A DNA stretch of 64,000 nt from an uncultured Pelagibacteraceae bacterium (GCA_902629575.1 CACORJ010000002.1:1-64000), one strand, 5' to 3'. Shown: positions 21,960 to 31,120, numbered from the stretch's first letter. The notes: generated by a model from the sequence alone, not told the origin. Program-made: numbers and translations.

Positions 21960-22045
21960 TGGTGCCCTCGGCCAGACTCGAACTGGCACTCCGCAAGCGG
22001 CAAGGATTTTAAGTCCTTTGTGTCTACCAATTTCACCACGAGGGC
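21960..22045 (-). tRNA. tRNA-Leu (TAA anticodon)
   Basis: Class II tRNA on the minus strand: acceptor GCCCTCG with CGAGGGC, D arm with GAAATTGGTAGACAC, anticodon loop CTTAAAA giving TAA, a long variable arm, T arm GTTCGAGTC, and an encoded CCA. It ends four bases before the nadK start. An exported nuclease with an islet-type leader lies upstream of its 5' end. Confidence 0.96.
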
Positions 22046-22103
22046 ATGAGTTATTTTCATGACTATTTATGCTGATATTTATAATTGAACAAGGTTAATA
22101 AAT

Positions 22104-22583
22104 CTAATTATTTTTACGAAAATCCCATGGAAATTCAAATTTCATATTCCAAAGTCCTAGCTTATTTTGTTTTGCATATTCTTGATCTGCAGCATATTTT
22201 CCTTTTGAATAATATGGCCAATCAAATGCAAAACCATTTCTAACTAGAATTTTTGAAAGACTTTGATTATTTACAAAACACTCTCCAAGTTTACGTTTGT
22301 ATTTATCTGATTTTTTTTCTATTTCACAAAAAACTTTATTATTCCCTATAATATCAATCAAATATTCTTTTGACAATGTTCCACAACGAACAATGGTTTC
22401 ATTTTTTAAACATTTTTGTTCTATGCCTTTGTAGTTACTTTCAGGTGCATCAATACCCGAAAATCTAATCTTTAATCCATTTAATTTTAAAGTGTCACCA
22501 TCAACTACTTTAACATTTTCGGCTGCACAAACATTCCAAATTAATAACAAACTCAGAACCACAATCCCTAAAGGCTTTTTCAT
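22104..22583 (-). CDS. Exported thermonuclease (staphylococcal nuclease homologue)
   Basis: 159 residues with a signal peptide (MKKPLGIVVLSLLLIWNVCAA) and a compact SNase domain. VKVVDGDTLKLNGLKIRFSGIDAPES holds the catalytic Arg (IRF) and Glu (PES), and DKYKRKLGE the second Arg. The protein should cut DNA and RNA in the periplasm or outside the cell, which could serve phosphate or nucleobase scavenging or defence. Its leader is 38/45 identical in DNA to the lyase-like gene of the tRNA-Thr islet. Tandem 11-bp repeats lie 60 bases upstream. Confidence 0.88.
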   Translation of the reverse strand: MKKPLGIVVLSLLLIWNVCAAENVKVVDGDTLKLNGLKIRFSGIDAPESNYKGIEQKCLKNETIVRCGTLSKEYLIDIIGNNKVFCEIEKKSDKYKRKLGECFVNNQSLSKILVRNGFAFDWPYYSKGKYAADQEYAKQNKLGLWNMKFEFPWDFRKNN

Positions 22584-22642
22584 TTATGTTTTAATGTAAC
22601 AAATCCTTAACCATGAGTCTAACTACTAAAATCTATCTCTCT

Positions 22643-22664
22643 ATGTCCAAGTAATGTCCAAATT
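22643..22664 (+). repeat. Tandem 11-bp repeat (2 units) upstream of thermonuclease
   Basis: Two contiguous units, ATGTCCAAGTA and ATGTCCAAATT, same period and similar core (TGT-CCAA) as the arrays in the tRNA-Thr islet. No tRNA-Leu duplication was found nearby. May be a relic of an integrase arm region or an operator for the nuclease gene. Confidence 0.5.
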
Positions 22665-22686
22665 ATCACACAAAATCCTATAAATT

Positions 22687-24051
22687 TTATCTACCTTTTT
22701 TGATTGGGTCTATTAAAAGTTTTTTAACATTATATTTATATTTACCATTATTGTAATGAAGCGAATTGACAACTAAAATTCTAGAATTTTCCATATCAAT
22801 TAAAATTGCATTGCCACCATAACCGCCCATGCCAAATATAACTTTATCTTTTAATCCTGGATAATCCATATGGAATTGCCCCCCATATGATTTTGTTCTA
22901 TTATATTCTGGTTCGTTGATATTCTCGTTATATTTTTTAGGAATTCTTCTTTTGTGAATTTCTTTTAAATACTTACCCACACAAGTATTATTTTGATAAT
23001 CATCCATCATAGCTTTTGCTATTCTAAGATAATCAAATCTTGTTGCCATTATGTTGGGATGTCCATTTCCAAACTGTTCTTTTAAACTTGTATAGCCATA
23101 ACGAATGCTATTTTTGATCTTTATTTTATCGTTGAAAACTTTGCTATAAAATTTGTCATAATCTTCACCAATTTTAAATTTCATATAGTTTAAAATTAAC
23201 TGAGTGACAAATCCATTGTAATTGTATCTTTCCTTAGATTTTTTTGTATTTTGGTTGTTAAAGTGAAAGCGCATGGTTGTTGCAATATCTGCGTCTTCAT
23301 ATGGGCCTAATTTACTTGTACCATCTTTAAATTCATCAATATATTTTTGATCACCAGTATTCATATTTAAAAAATTAATTAATTTTTGATCATGATAAAG
23401 TGAATCTTTTATTATAGGCCAGTCATTTACCCTAGCATCAACTCCATCAATATAACCCTCACATATTGCGTGACCTACTAAATAAGAAGTTACTGACTTA
23501 CCCATTGACATTGAATAAAATTTTGTTTTATTATTTAAAAACTCTCCTAACTGTTCTTTAGGAGAAAATTCATCAATCAATACTTCACCATCTTGGTAAT
23601 ACAAATAACTAAGGATGCCTTTAGTTTTCATTTGTTTTTTTACATATTTATCCTCAATTAAATTGAATTTAAAATCGTAGGAACTATTTGTCGGTTTAAA
23701 CTCTTTTAAATGTTGACTTCTATCTCTATATGAATATTTCCATAAATAATAAATCAGCGTATCTCTGTTTGGGTTTGAATGATAGGCAATATTAGTAGCT
23801 GATAATGCTTTATTTTTTATTTTGATATTTAGATTGTTAGATCCTTGAAATTTATCACATTTATTATAATACCAAATATTACTATATTTTTTTGCTTCTT
23901 TACATACAGGGTTTTCTTTCATAGTTAAATATTGATGATGTCCGTTTTCAAAAAGCCACTTATTAAAAAACCAATTTAAATTCTCAGCAAATAGATTGCT
24001 TGAAGTTAATAAGCTTAAAGAAATGATTAGTAATATTTTTTTCACATTCAA
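22687..24051 (-). CDS. Exported serine hydrolase, beta-lactamase/PBP family
   Basis: 454 residues with a signal peptide (MNVKKILLIISLSLLTSSNLFA). The active-site S-x-x-K lies in FYSMSMGKSVTSYLVG (S182, K185), and a Tyr/Asn-rich segment YNYNG near 276-280 is the probable second motif. A Gly-rich FGMGGYGGNAI region near the C terminus replaces the KTG strand. This is the class C beta-lactamase/esterase/6-aminohexanoate-hydrolase superfamily; substrates vary widely and cannot be assigned. The gene is third in a minus-strand run with the giant coiled-coil gene (nine-base gap), suggesting a shared cell-envelope role. Confidence 0.75.
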   Translation of the reverse strand: MNVKKILLIISLSLLTSSNLFAENLNWFFNKWLFENGHHQYLTMKENPVCKEAKKYSNIWYYNKCDKFQGSNNLNIKIKNKALSATNIAYHSNPNRDTLIYYLWKYSYRDRSQHLKEFKPTNSSYDFKFNLIEDKYVKKQMKTKGILSYLYYQDGEVLIDEFSPKEQLGEFLNNKTKFYSMSMGKSVTSYLVGHAICEGYIDGVDARVNDWPIIKDSLYHDQKLINFLNMNTGDQKYIDEFKDGTSKLGPYEDADIATTMRFHFNNQNTKKSKERYNYNGFVTQLILNYMKFKIGEDYDKFYSKVFNDKIKIKNSIRYGYTSLKEQFGNGHPNIMATRFDYLRIAKAMMDDYQNNTCVGKYLKEIHKRRIPKKYNENINEPEYNRTKSYGGQFHMDYPGLKDKVIFGMGGYGGNAILIDMENSRILVVNSLHYNNGKYKYNVKKLLIDPIKKGR

Positions 24052-24060
24052 TTGGATTAA

Positions 24061-27000
24061 TTAACAGGAAGCTTTACCACATGGGCCCATTCTATTTACA
24101 TCGTGGTTACCTAACTCATTCTCCAATTCAATTTGAGTTTTGCCTGCTTTTTCCGCTTCTGCAATTTTTTGCATTGCTTCTTCATAACTCTTTGCACCTA
24201 AGTAATTGAATTCATTTCCATTCATTTCGGCTTGAAGTTGTCTGATCGCAGCTGTTACCTCTAGTGTATGCATTCCACTAGAGCCTGGCATTTGCTCCAT
24301 TGCCCACAATGCATCTAAGGCAGCTTCTTGAGCTGTTTTAGCTGCTGCTTGAACTGTTTCTTTAACTTCAGAAGCTGCTTCTTGAGCTGCAGCGGATGCT
24401 ACTTGAGCAACATCTTGAGCTGCAGCGGTTGCGTCCTGCGCTGCTGCTTGTGCAACTTGTGCAGCTTGGTTTGCTACAGATGACTGAGCTACTGCTGCGG
24501 CTGCTTGTTTGATACTTGCTTGTTCCATCTTTTTAGCAGCCATAAATGCATCTTCTGCAGCTTGTGCAGCTACTTTATCACCAGATGCTACCGCATCATC
24601 CCATTCTTTTCGAGCAGCTAATCTTGCAGCTTTTGCATTAGCAAATGCTTTTGATTGTTCTGTTGTTGCTCCTACTGTTTCTATTGCGCTTGATTGTGCA
24701 ATTACCTCTACTTTTTGTGAAACAGAAATAGTTTTCGCGGCAGTAATAAATTCTGGAGTTACTAATTCTTTATTTAATGCGTTTGCAGTATAAACTTTTG
24801 TATTTACTGATAATTCAGTTGTAGGGTCTATAAATTTAGAAGGATCATCAATTAATTTATTTTTATCAACAACACTAACTAGATTTGTTCCTTCAAGTGC
24901 AATAACAACTTTACCATCAATCACTTTGACTGATTTAAGTGCTTTCTCATTAACATTAAGGCCAAGTTTCTTCGCAGTAGCCATAGCCAACTCAGCCTTA
25001 ACTTCTTTAAAATTCTCTAAATCCTGATTTAAATTAGCAATTTGATTAGCTATTTCTGGGCTTTCAGCTTCTAAAACACTAAGTTCCGTTGTAATTGAAG
25101 TTAACTGATTGTTAATTTCATTACTTTGGTTTTCAAATTCTTTTATTTGATTATCTAATTGAGCAATTTGACTTTCAAATTCAGCTTTTAACCTATTTGC
25201 CTCATCTGATACTTCTCCCTGATCTTTAACTTGATTTGCGATAGTACTAAGTTGTTCATTAAGTTTGCCATCTAATTCTGTTCTTTGTCCCTGAAGTTCA
25301 TTTATTTTATTACTTATAGGGTTTAACTGCTCTTGTATTGACGTCAAATTTTTTGTTTTTTCAGCGATTAAACTTTCTTTAGAACTAAATTGATTAGTTA
25401 AATCATTTATTTGTTTTTCTAATTCACCTTCAGAATTTTTTAAAGAAGATAGTTCGCTCTCTAGTTTTGAAATATTTTCATTTAAGTTTGCTAGCTCAGA
25501 ATTATTTTTGTTTATCTCTGATTTTAGAGCATCAACTTGACCATTTAAAACAAGAAGTGTTGGATTATTAGATCCATACATTTTCTCTAATTCTTTTTCA
25601 AGATCAGCTCTTTGAGCTGTTGAAAGTTGCAATTTATCATCTTCATTGTAATGAGTGTAACTATAATTCCCATTTAGTTTTGAATGAACAATTGCTGCTA
25701 ACTTGACATTAGTCATTTCATAATAATGACTATCAAATGCGGGTGTTTCACCAATTTTTTTTGCATTATCGACTGCTGCTTTAAAAGCATCATAAGTGTT
25801 TTCATCACCATCTAATGCAGCAATTAATCCAGCAGCTTTGTCATCATAACCGATAATTTGACCTGCTCCAATTCTGTAATAACCACCAGAAATAACTTCT
25901 TTAGCTCTTTTTCTTTGGGCTTCATCAAAAGTTGGGACTTGGTCTAAAATTTCAAATATTGCATCCTCAGTATTATATAGTCCACCTGTTTTAGCAATTT
26001 CCTCAGTTCTAATTTTATTTATTTCATTAACAGCTTCATCTTTTAAATTAATAACATTTTCTCTAGCCACTTTAGCTGCTTCACTTTGGATTTTAACTGA
26101 CTCAAATTGAAGATTATTTATTTCATTTTTCACAGTCCATTGATCACCAGAAGTTTCAAAATCTCGCATAGCAATCATTTGTTCAGAATACTTATTCAAT
26201 GCTTCTGTTGTCTTAACAGTATTAACTCGATTTAGTTCACCAATTTTTGCATCAAACTCTCTTACTGTCTTAGTCCATTTTGAGTGATCTGGTTGTCCTT
26301 GCGCTCGATAAAGCAATGCGATTCCTCCCCCAACAGTAGGATCGGCCTCGTTTATTGATGCCAAATATTTATTTTTTTCTAAATTTATTTTATTAATTTC
26401 TGCTCGCGCTTCCCAAGCTTGATTACTTATTTTTGAAATTTCTGAATTATATTTATCAATCATTTCTCTATAAGCTTTACCTTCTTCTAAAATTTTTGAA
26501 TATAGATCGTTTTTTTCCTTTAATGATTTTTGTAACTGACTAAATTCTTGGTTATTACTTAGTATTTCACTAAATTGTTCAGCAACTAATTTTCCCTCTT
26601 TTGTTCCTTCGACAACAGCGTTAGATAAGTTTCCATTAATATCTAATCTTGTGAATGCCAATGAAACTTTAGACGGATCAATGGTCGCAAAATCTTGGTA
26701 CTGTTCAGTCCTCTCCTTTACAATTTTATTAACTTGCTCTTGTACTTTTCTGCTTTCCTCTAATGTAAAAACTGCTTCTTGAATTGCTTTTTCTTCAGCT
26801 ATTAAAACATTTAATTCAGCAGTAGAAGGTTTGTTCACTACCCAATTAGGATTATTGCTAAGTTTATTATATATATTTTTAACTACACTTTTTTGAGTGT
26901 CCCAATCATCATTTAAAGCAGCATTAATACCACTTTGAATTTCATCTTCAGAAAGACCAGCAAAAGTTCCATATTTTTCTATTTCAAATGCTCTAGATCT

Positions 27001-28314
27001 TCTCGGATCACCATCTAAAAGCGCGCCAACCTCCCTGAAAGCAAAATCAATCTCTGTTTCAGACATATCTGCATCTTTAAATACATTTCCATAAATTTGA
27101 AAATGTTCGACTTCTTTATCTATAGATCTTTCAAATTGAGTTTGGATAAAATCTCTCTGCAATGAGGTAGATTCTAACCTATCATTAAGTCCTGCTACTT
27201 TGTCTTTTAAATCGGTATTTTTAAGCTTATCAAGTTCTAAACTTTTTTGAGATATGATTTCTTTGTTAGCTGTAATTTGACTATTAAGATTTATAATTTC
27301 ATCTTCAATTTTTGTTTTATTTGCAATTTCATTAGTCAAATCTAAATTTAAGCTTTGAATTTGTTGCTGTAATGCACTTGATTGACTTTCTGCAGTTTGG
27401 ATTTCATTTGTTACATTACTTAGTTGGCTACTTAATTGACCAGCTAATTCTTTACTTTTACTCATCTCTTCACGAGACAAAATTGCTGAAGATTGTTTTA
27501 CAATTTCCTCGTTATATTTTGCTAGAAGGTTGGTTTTTTGTGCTTCAAGATTAGATATTTGATTTGAGAGAGGATCAATTTTTGATTGTAGTTCTGTTAA
27601 TGAAGTTCTCTTATCCAATATTGCTGCACTATTAGTTTGTAATTGTTGTTCTAGATCTACAACTTTATTATTAATTTCATTATCAGGAATTGCTTCATTA
27701 CCAGCACTTGTTACTATTGATCCAGTATAAGAGTCTGCCCACTGTTCTTTTGTCCATTTTTCTAAATTTTCAGCTCCATCCACATCTAAAACTAGTTTTA
27801 TTGTATCAACCCCCATACCATTTAGATTTTCAGAAATAGATACTGTATCGATGCCTTTAAGATTCAGATCCATTAAATCTGACATGAATTCGTTTTCTTT
27901 TTCTACTTTGGCTACATTCATTTGTACTGTTAATTCATTTATCAGATTCATATCTTCTTTTGATATTCCGCTAATATCTATGTTAGTCATATCGGAACTG
28001 AACTCTTGGGGAATTATATTTCCAACATCTACTAAACTTTTTTCAATAAAGTTTAACGTTTTAATAGCATCTTCAGCATTATCGTTGTTTATAGCATCTT
28101 GAACATACTCAGTTGCTTTATCAATTTCTTTAATTGCTTCATCAATAATTTTTGATTGATCTGTTACAGCTTCAGAAGCATTATCAAATTTTTCTCTAGC
28201 TTCAGTTATTGCATCTGTAAGGTCAGATACATCTTCGATTGCATATGATTTAGATAATGAAAAAAATAAAATAAAAATTATGATTGCTAAAATTTTATTC
28301 AACTGATTTTTCAT
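24061..28314 (-). CDS. Giant exported coiled-coil protein, function unknown
   Basis: About 1,417 residues, not recognised as a named family. A signal peptide (MKNQLNKILAIIIFILFFSLSKSYA) fits a start at 28314, seven codons inside the track ORF. Long Gln/Glu/Asn/Ser-rich coiled coils fill residues ~220-390 and ~930-1130, and the two look like copies of one module (DPLSNQISNLEAQ... and NPISNKINELQGQ...). Between them are globular segments with GLSEDEIQSGINAAL- and AGLIAALDGDENTYDAF-like helices. The C terminus has an Ala-rich heptad run (AAAQDATAAAQDVAQVAS) and ends CGKASC. A long periplasmic or surface filament/spacer is plausible. It overlaps the upstream SHOCT-like gene by 20 bases. Confidence 0.75.
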   Translation of the reverse strand: MKNQLNKILAIIIFILFFSLSKSYAIEDVSDLTDAITEAREKFDNASEAVTDQSKIIDEAIKEIDKATEYVQDAINNDNAEDAIKTLNFIEKSLVDVGNIIPQEFSSDMTNIDISGISKEDMNLINELTVQMNVAKVEKENEFMSDLMDLNLKGIDTVSISENLNGMGVDTIKLVLDVDGAENLEKWTKEQWADSYTGSIVTSAGNEAIPDNEINNKVVDLEQQLQTNSAAILDKRTSLTELQSKIDPLSNQISNLEAQKTNLLAKYNEEIVKQSSAILSREEMSKSKELAGQLSSQLSNVTNEIQTAESQSSALQQQIQSLNLDLTNEIANKTKIEDEIINLNSQITANKEIISQKSLELDKLKNTDLKDKVAGLNDRLESTSLQRDFIQTQFERSIDKEVEHFQIYGNVFKDADMSETEIDFAFREVGALLDGDPRRSRAFEIEKYGTFAGLSEDEIQSGINAALNDDWDTQKSVVKNIYNKLSNNPNWVVNKPSTAELNVLIAEEKAIQEAVFTLEESRKVQEQVNKIVKERTEQYQDFATIDPSKVSLAFTRLDINGNLSNAVVEGTKEGKLVAEQFSEILSNNQEFSQLQKSLKEKNDLYSKILEEGKAYREMIDKYNSEISKISNQAWEARAEINKINLEKNKYLASINEADPTVGGGIALLYRAQGQPDHSKWTKTVREFDAKIGELNRVNTVKTTEALNKYSEQMIAMRDFETSGDQWTVKNEINNLQFESVKIQSEAAKVARENVINLKDEAVNEINKIRTEEIAKTGGLYNTEDAIFEILDQVPTFDEAQRKRAKEVISGGYYRIGAGQIIGYDDKAAGLIAALDGDENTYDAFKAAVDNAKKIGETPAFDSHYYEMTNVKLAAIVHSKLNGNYSYTHYNEDDKLQLSTAQRADLEKELEKMYGSNNPTLLVLNGQVDALKSEINKNNSELANLNENISKLESELSSLKNSEGELEKQINDLTNQFSSKESLIAEKTKNLTSIQEQLNPISNKINELQGQRTELDGKLNEQLSTIANQVKDQGEVSDEANRLKAEFESQIAQLDNQIKEFENQSNEINNQLTSITTELSVLEAESPEIANQIANLNQDLENFKEVKAELAMATAKKLGLNVNEKALKSVKVIDGKVVIALEGTNLVSVVDKNKLIDDPSKFIDPTTELSVNTKVYTANALNKELVTPEFITAAKTISVSQKVEVIAQSSAIETVGATTEQSKAFANAKAARLAARKEWDDAVASGDKVAAQAAEDAFMAAKKMEQASIKQAAAAVAQSSVANQAAQVAQAAAQDATAAAQDVAQVASAAAQEAASEVKETVQAAAKTAQEAALDALWAMEQMPGSSGMHTLEVTAAIRQLQAEMNGNEFNYLGAKSYEEAMQKIAEAEKAGKTQIELENELGNHDVNRMGPCGKASC

Positions 28315-29152
28315 TTTCCTCCTCCTCAGTTTCATCCTCGAGCTTTTTCTTTAAATCGGCTATCTTAAACTTATAAGATTCTAATAATTTTTGTCTTTCT
28401 TTTAAGTCTTTAGCTAATTTGTCGTGTTTAACAGCTGTTCCTAAGTCTAAAAATTCTCCTAACATCCAAAATTTTTTAATTGCCTCTTTTGTGGGAGTAT
28501 CAGGGTTCATGCCTAGTGCCGCCCTCATACTATTCTTTCCTTTATTAATACCAAATAAAGACCGAATTTTTTCTTCATCCTCCTCTTTTTTGCTAAAAAT
28601 ACCCTCTTTATAATTGTTTTCTTTGTATCTTTCTAAAGCTTTTTTACTAGACCAAAGTTTAGACGCATAAAAAATTTCAAACATTGCCATTGCTTTAATC
28701 ATTTGCCCAGGATTTTTTTGTTGATATGCTTTACTTCCATTAAAAACTCTAAACAACTCTCCACCAGCTTTTTTACCTCTGCAACCGAAACTGTTATTGC
28801 ATCCTTTAAATTTTTTTGTCATTCCTTCAGGGTAATAAGATGCATCAAGTTTTTTAGGTTTTCCTAATTCCTCTATTTTTTCCAAAGTAATTTCCTCTTT
28901 ATCTTCATCTTTATCTTTTTTTTTAAATGGATTTTTTTTTTCTTTTTTCTTTACTAGTGATAAAGATTTTTTTTCAGTTTTTTTTTCTTTTGGCTTTTCT
29001 AAAAATTCAACAGCTTTTTCATATTCTGCTTTAGTAATTCCACCAGCCTCATAAATCTTTTTTAGTTCATCTTTCTTTTGGTCCAAACTTTTAGCAAATA
29101 CATTGAAAGTAAATAAAAAAATAACAGAAAAATAAATCAGAATTTTTTTCAT
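28295..29152 (-). CDS. Exported SHOCT-like protein, function unknown
   Basis: 285 residues from the ATG at 29152, chosen because a clean signal peptide follows (MKKILIYFSVIFLFTFNVFA); the track start at 29197 adds 15 residues before it. Just after the signal peptide comes a SHOCT-like short helical motif (KKDELKKIYEAGGITKAEYEKA), then a highly charged Lys/Glu linker and a C-terminal globular part with two Cys (GCNNSFGCRGKKAGG) that may form a disulfide. It is first of a three-gene run with the giant coiled-coil and serine-hydrolase genes. Function is not known; SHOCT motifs often mediate oligomerisation. Confidence 0.7.
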   Translation of the reverse strand: MKKILIYFSVIFLFTFNVFAKSLDQKKDELKKIYEAGGITKAEYEKAVEFLEKPKEKKTEKKSLSLVKKKEKKNPFKKKDKDEDKEEITLEKIEELGKPKKLDASYYPEGMTKKFKGCNNSFGCRGKKAGGELFRVFNGSKAYQQKNPGQMIKAMAMFEIFYASKLWSSKKALERYKENNYKEGIFSKKEEDEEKIRSLFGINKGKNSMRAALGMNPDTPTKEAIKKFWMLGEFLDLGTAVKHDKLAKDLKERQKLLESYKFKIADLKKKLEDETEEEENEKSVE

Positions 29153-29240
29153 AAATAGAAAATAACAAATTAATTTTATTTTGTCTTTAAAAGACAATTT
29201 TCAACTTTTAATTGAATTTCAATAAAGATGATTTTCTATG

Positions 29241-29651
29241 TTAATTCTTATTTAAGATTAATGCTTTTTCTAAATATTTTTTATCAAGCTTACAATCTTT
29301 ATATCCTCGCTTCACAACATTTAAATATCTTTCAGTTGGAAATCTAAAAGGAGTTTTTTTCACCATTGAGTAAGTCATTACTTTTTTTCCATAATATAAG
29401 AAATAATATTTTTTATATAAACTCGGGTAATCCTCATAAACATCTAGCTTTTTCTCATCACTTTTTGAAATCTCAAATAATGCTCCTGGGACGATAGAAT
29501 TTTTTTTTGGCTCAATATCTGCTGCACGATATTTGCTTCTAAAAGTTAATCTAAAATCTTTTAAATTTATCTTTTTTAAAAACTTACTATCCTTACACCT
29601 TCTTCTCATTTGAAAATGATGCAGATTACTCCCGTAAGCAAAATAAAGCAT
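29241..29651 (-). CDS. Gamma-glutamylcyclotransferase-like (AIG2/GGCT) protein
   Basis: 136 residues with the family signature YFAYGSNL at the N terminus and a conserved acidic loop DVYEDYPSLYKKYYF near residue 72 that holds the catalytic Glu. Such enzymes release 5-oxoproline from gamma-glutamyl amines or peptides. Related members act on different gamma-glutamyl compounds, so the substrate remains open. The start codon directly follows the stop of the CinA-like gene, pointing to an operon. Confidence 0.85.
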   Translation of the reverse strand: MLYFAYGSNLHHFQMRRRCKDSKFLKKINLKDFRLTFRSKYRAADIEPKKNSIVPGALFEISKSDEKKLDVYEDYPSLYKKYYFLYYGKKVMTYSMVKKTPFRFPTERYLNVVKRGYKDCKLDKKYLEKALILNKN

Positions 29652-30401
29652 TTATCTCTCTACAATCTCAATATCTTTTTCTTTGATAAATTTCAAAATT
29701 TGAGAATTACAATCATCAATTTTAGACTGATTTTCAGATCTTAAAACAATCGATACACCTAACTTACCAGCATGAAAAAATGGATAACTTCCTATTTCAA
29801 CATCTTGATTTTGATTTTGAACTTGTGAAAGTGAGTTAGCTATTTCACTTTCTACTGTTCTTAAATTAATTGTATGACTTAAAATTGGTTCTCCACCAGC
29901 TATCTTATTTTTCAAGCCCCCTAACATAGATTTCATTATTGAAGGAACTCCAGGTAAACAAAATACATTTTCAACACTAAATCCTGGGGCGCCACTTGTT
30001 GGATTTAAGATTAATTCTGCGTTTTCTGGCATCCATGCCATTCTTTGTCTTCCCTTATTGAATTCTCCCTCATTATAATAAGCCTCTAATATTCTAAATG
30101 CTTCTTTATGTATTTCATATTTTTTATTAAAAGCTTTTGAGACTGACTGAGCAGTAATATCGTCATGGGTAGGACCAATCCCTCCCGTTGTGAAAACATA
30201 ATTATTAGATTTTCTCAAAACATTAAGTGTATCTACTATAGTTTTTTCTACATCGGGAATAACTCTTACTTCATTAACTTTTACTCCAATAGAGTTGAGC
30301 CATATTGCTAAAGTGCTTGTATTAGTATCTTGAGTTCTTCCTGAAAGAATTTCGTTGCCAATGATTAATATTGCAGCATTTACTTTTGTGTTTTTACTCA
30401 T
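29652..30401 (-). CDS. CinA-like molybdopterin-binding-domain protein
   Basis: 249 residues of the COG1058/MoCF family: AAILIIGNEILSGRTQDTNT at the N terminus, FTTGGIGPTHDDIT (~70-83) and a LPGVPSIMKSM loop. In full-length CinA this domain is an ADP-ribose pyrophosphatase and is fused to a nicotinamide mononucleotide deamidase; here the deamidase part is absent. Its ATG is only 20 bp from the divergent sfsA start. Role probably pyridine-nucleotide by-product repair; not certain. Confidence 0.85.
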   Translation of the reverse strand: MSKNTKVNAAILIIGNEILSGRTQDTNTSTLAIWLNSIGVKVNEVRVIPDVEKTIVDTLNVLRKSNNYVFTTGGIGPTHDDITAQSVSKAFNKKYEIHKEAFRILEAYYNEGEFNKGRQRMAWMPENAELILNPTSGAPGFSVENVFCLPGVPSIMKSMLGGLKNKIAGGEPILSHTINLRTVESEIANSLSQVQNQNQDVEIGSYPFFHAGKLGVSIVLRSENQSKIDDCNSQILKFIKEKDIEIVER

Positions 30402-30415
30402 TTTATATGTATAAT
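30386..30415 (+). promoter_or_regulatory. Candidate promoter giving a leaderless sfsA-purine operon mRNA
   Basis: A perfect -10 box TATAAT at 30410-30415 with a -35-like TTGTGT at 30386-30391 (18-bp spacer). The spacing puts the start of transcription at or next to the sfsA ATG at 30422, so the mRNA would be leaderless. The -35 box lies inside the divergent CinA-like coding region. Confidence 0.5.
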
Positions 30416-30421
30416 TCGAAA

Positions 30422-31120
30422 ATGGAATTTACCAAGTCTTTATTGAAAGGCAAATTAATCAAAAGATATAAGCGTTTTTTTGTTGATGTAAATCTAAATA
30501 AAAAAATTGTCACTGCTCATTGTCCAAATACTGGATCAATGGAAGGTTTATTAGACCAAGGAAATGAAGTGTATTTATTCAAACATGATGATCCAAAAAG
30601 AAAATTAAAATATGGTCTAGAAATTATTAAAGTAAAAAAAAACTTTGTGGGCATAAATACTCACAGAGCAAACAAAATTGTAGACCACGGATTAAATAAC
30701 AATCTAATTAAAGAACTGCAAAACAGTGATAATATAAAATCAGAAGTTTTTTTTAATAAAGAAACTAGGTTTGATTTTTTAATTGAAAAAAAAGGTCAAA
30801 AAAGTTTCTTAGAAGTAAAGAATGTTACTCTTTTTAGAGACAAAAAAATAGCTGAATTTCCTGATGCTATTACTACTAGAGGATCTAAACATTTACTCAC
30901 CCTTATTGATGCCATAAAGAAAGGTTATAAATCTTACTTAATATTTTTAGTACAAATACAAAATATGGAGTACTTTAAAATAGCAAAAGATATTGATAAT
31001 AAGTACTATAAAAACTATTTAATAGCTAAAAAAGCAGGGGTAAATTTTATAGCTTATAGATGTAACATTAGTTCTAAAGAAATTTATATAGACAAAAAAT
31101 TAAAAATTATTGATGAGTAA
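30422..31120 (+). CDS. sfsA: SfsA family DNA-binding/nuclease-like protein
   Basis: 232 residues of the SfsA family (sugar fermentation stimulation protein), which combines an OB-like N-terminal domain with a PD-(D/E)xK-type nuclease fold. Seen here: LIKRYKRFFVDV, the signature HCPNTGSMEGL and KSFLEVKNVTL with the E-x-K pair. The start was moved from 30371 to the ATG at 30422, which restores the usual MEFTKSLLKGKLIKRYKRF N terminus and lies six bases after a TATAAT box. First gene of the map-pur operon, overlapping map by eight bases. Biological role in SAR11 is unknown. Confidence 0.88.
   Translation: MEFTKSLLKGKLIKRYKRFFVDVNLNKKIVTAHCPNTGSMEGLLDQGNEVYLFKHDDPKRKLKYGLEIIKVKKNFVGINTHRANKIVDHGLNNNLIKELQNSDNIKSEVFFNKETRFDFLIEKKGQKSFLEVKNVTLFRDKKIAEFPDAITTRGSKHLLTLIDAIKKGYKSYLIFLVQIQNMEYFKIAKDIDNKYYKNYLIAKKAGVNFIAYRCNISSKEIYIDKKLKIIDE

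Noticed and set aside
21954-21989. Twelve extra N-terminal codons of the nadK ORF (MPVRVWPRAPLM)
   Set aside because: They are the minus-strand reading of the tRNA-Leu 3' end; the second of the two ATGs at the tRNA border gives a normal NAD kinase start.
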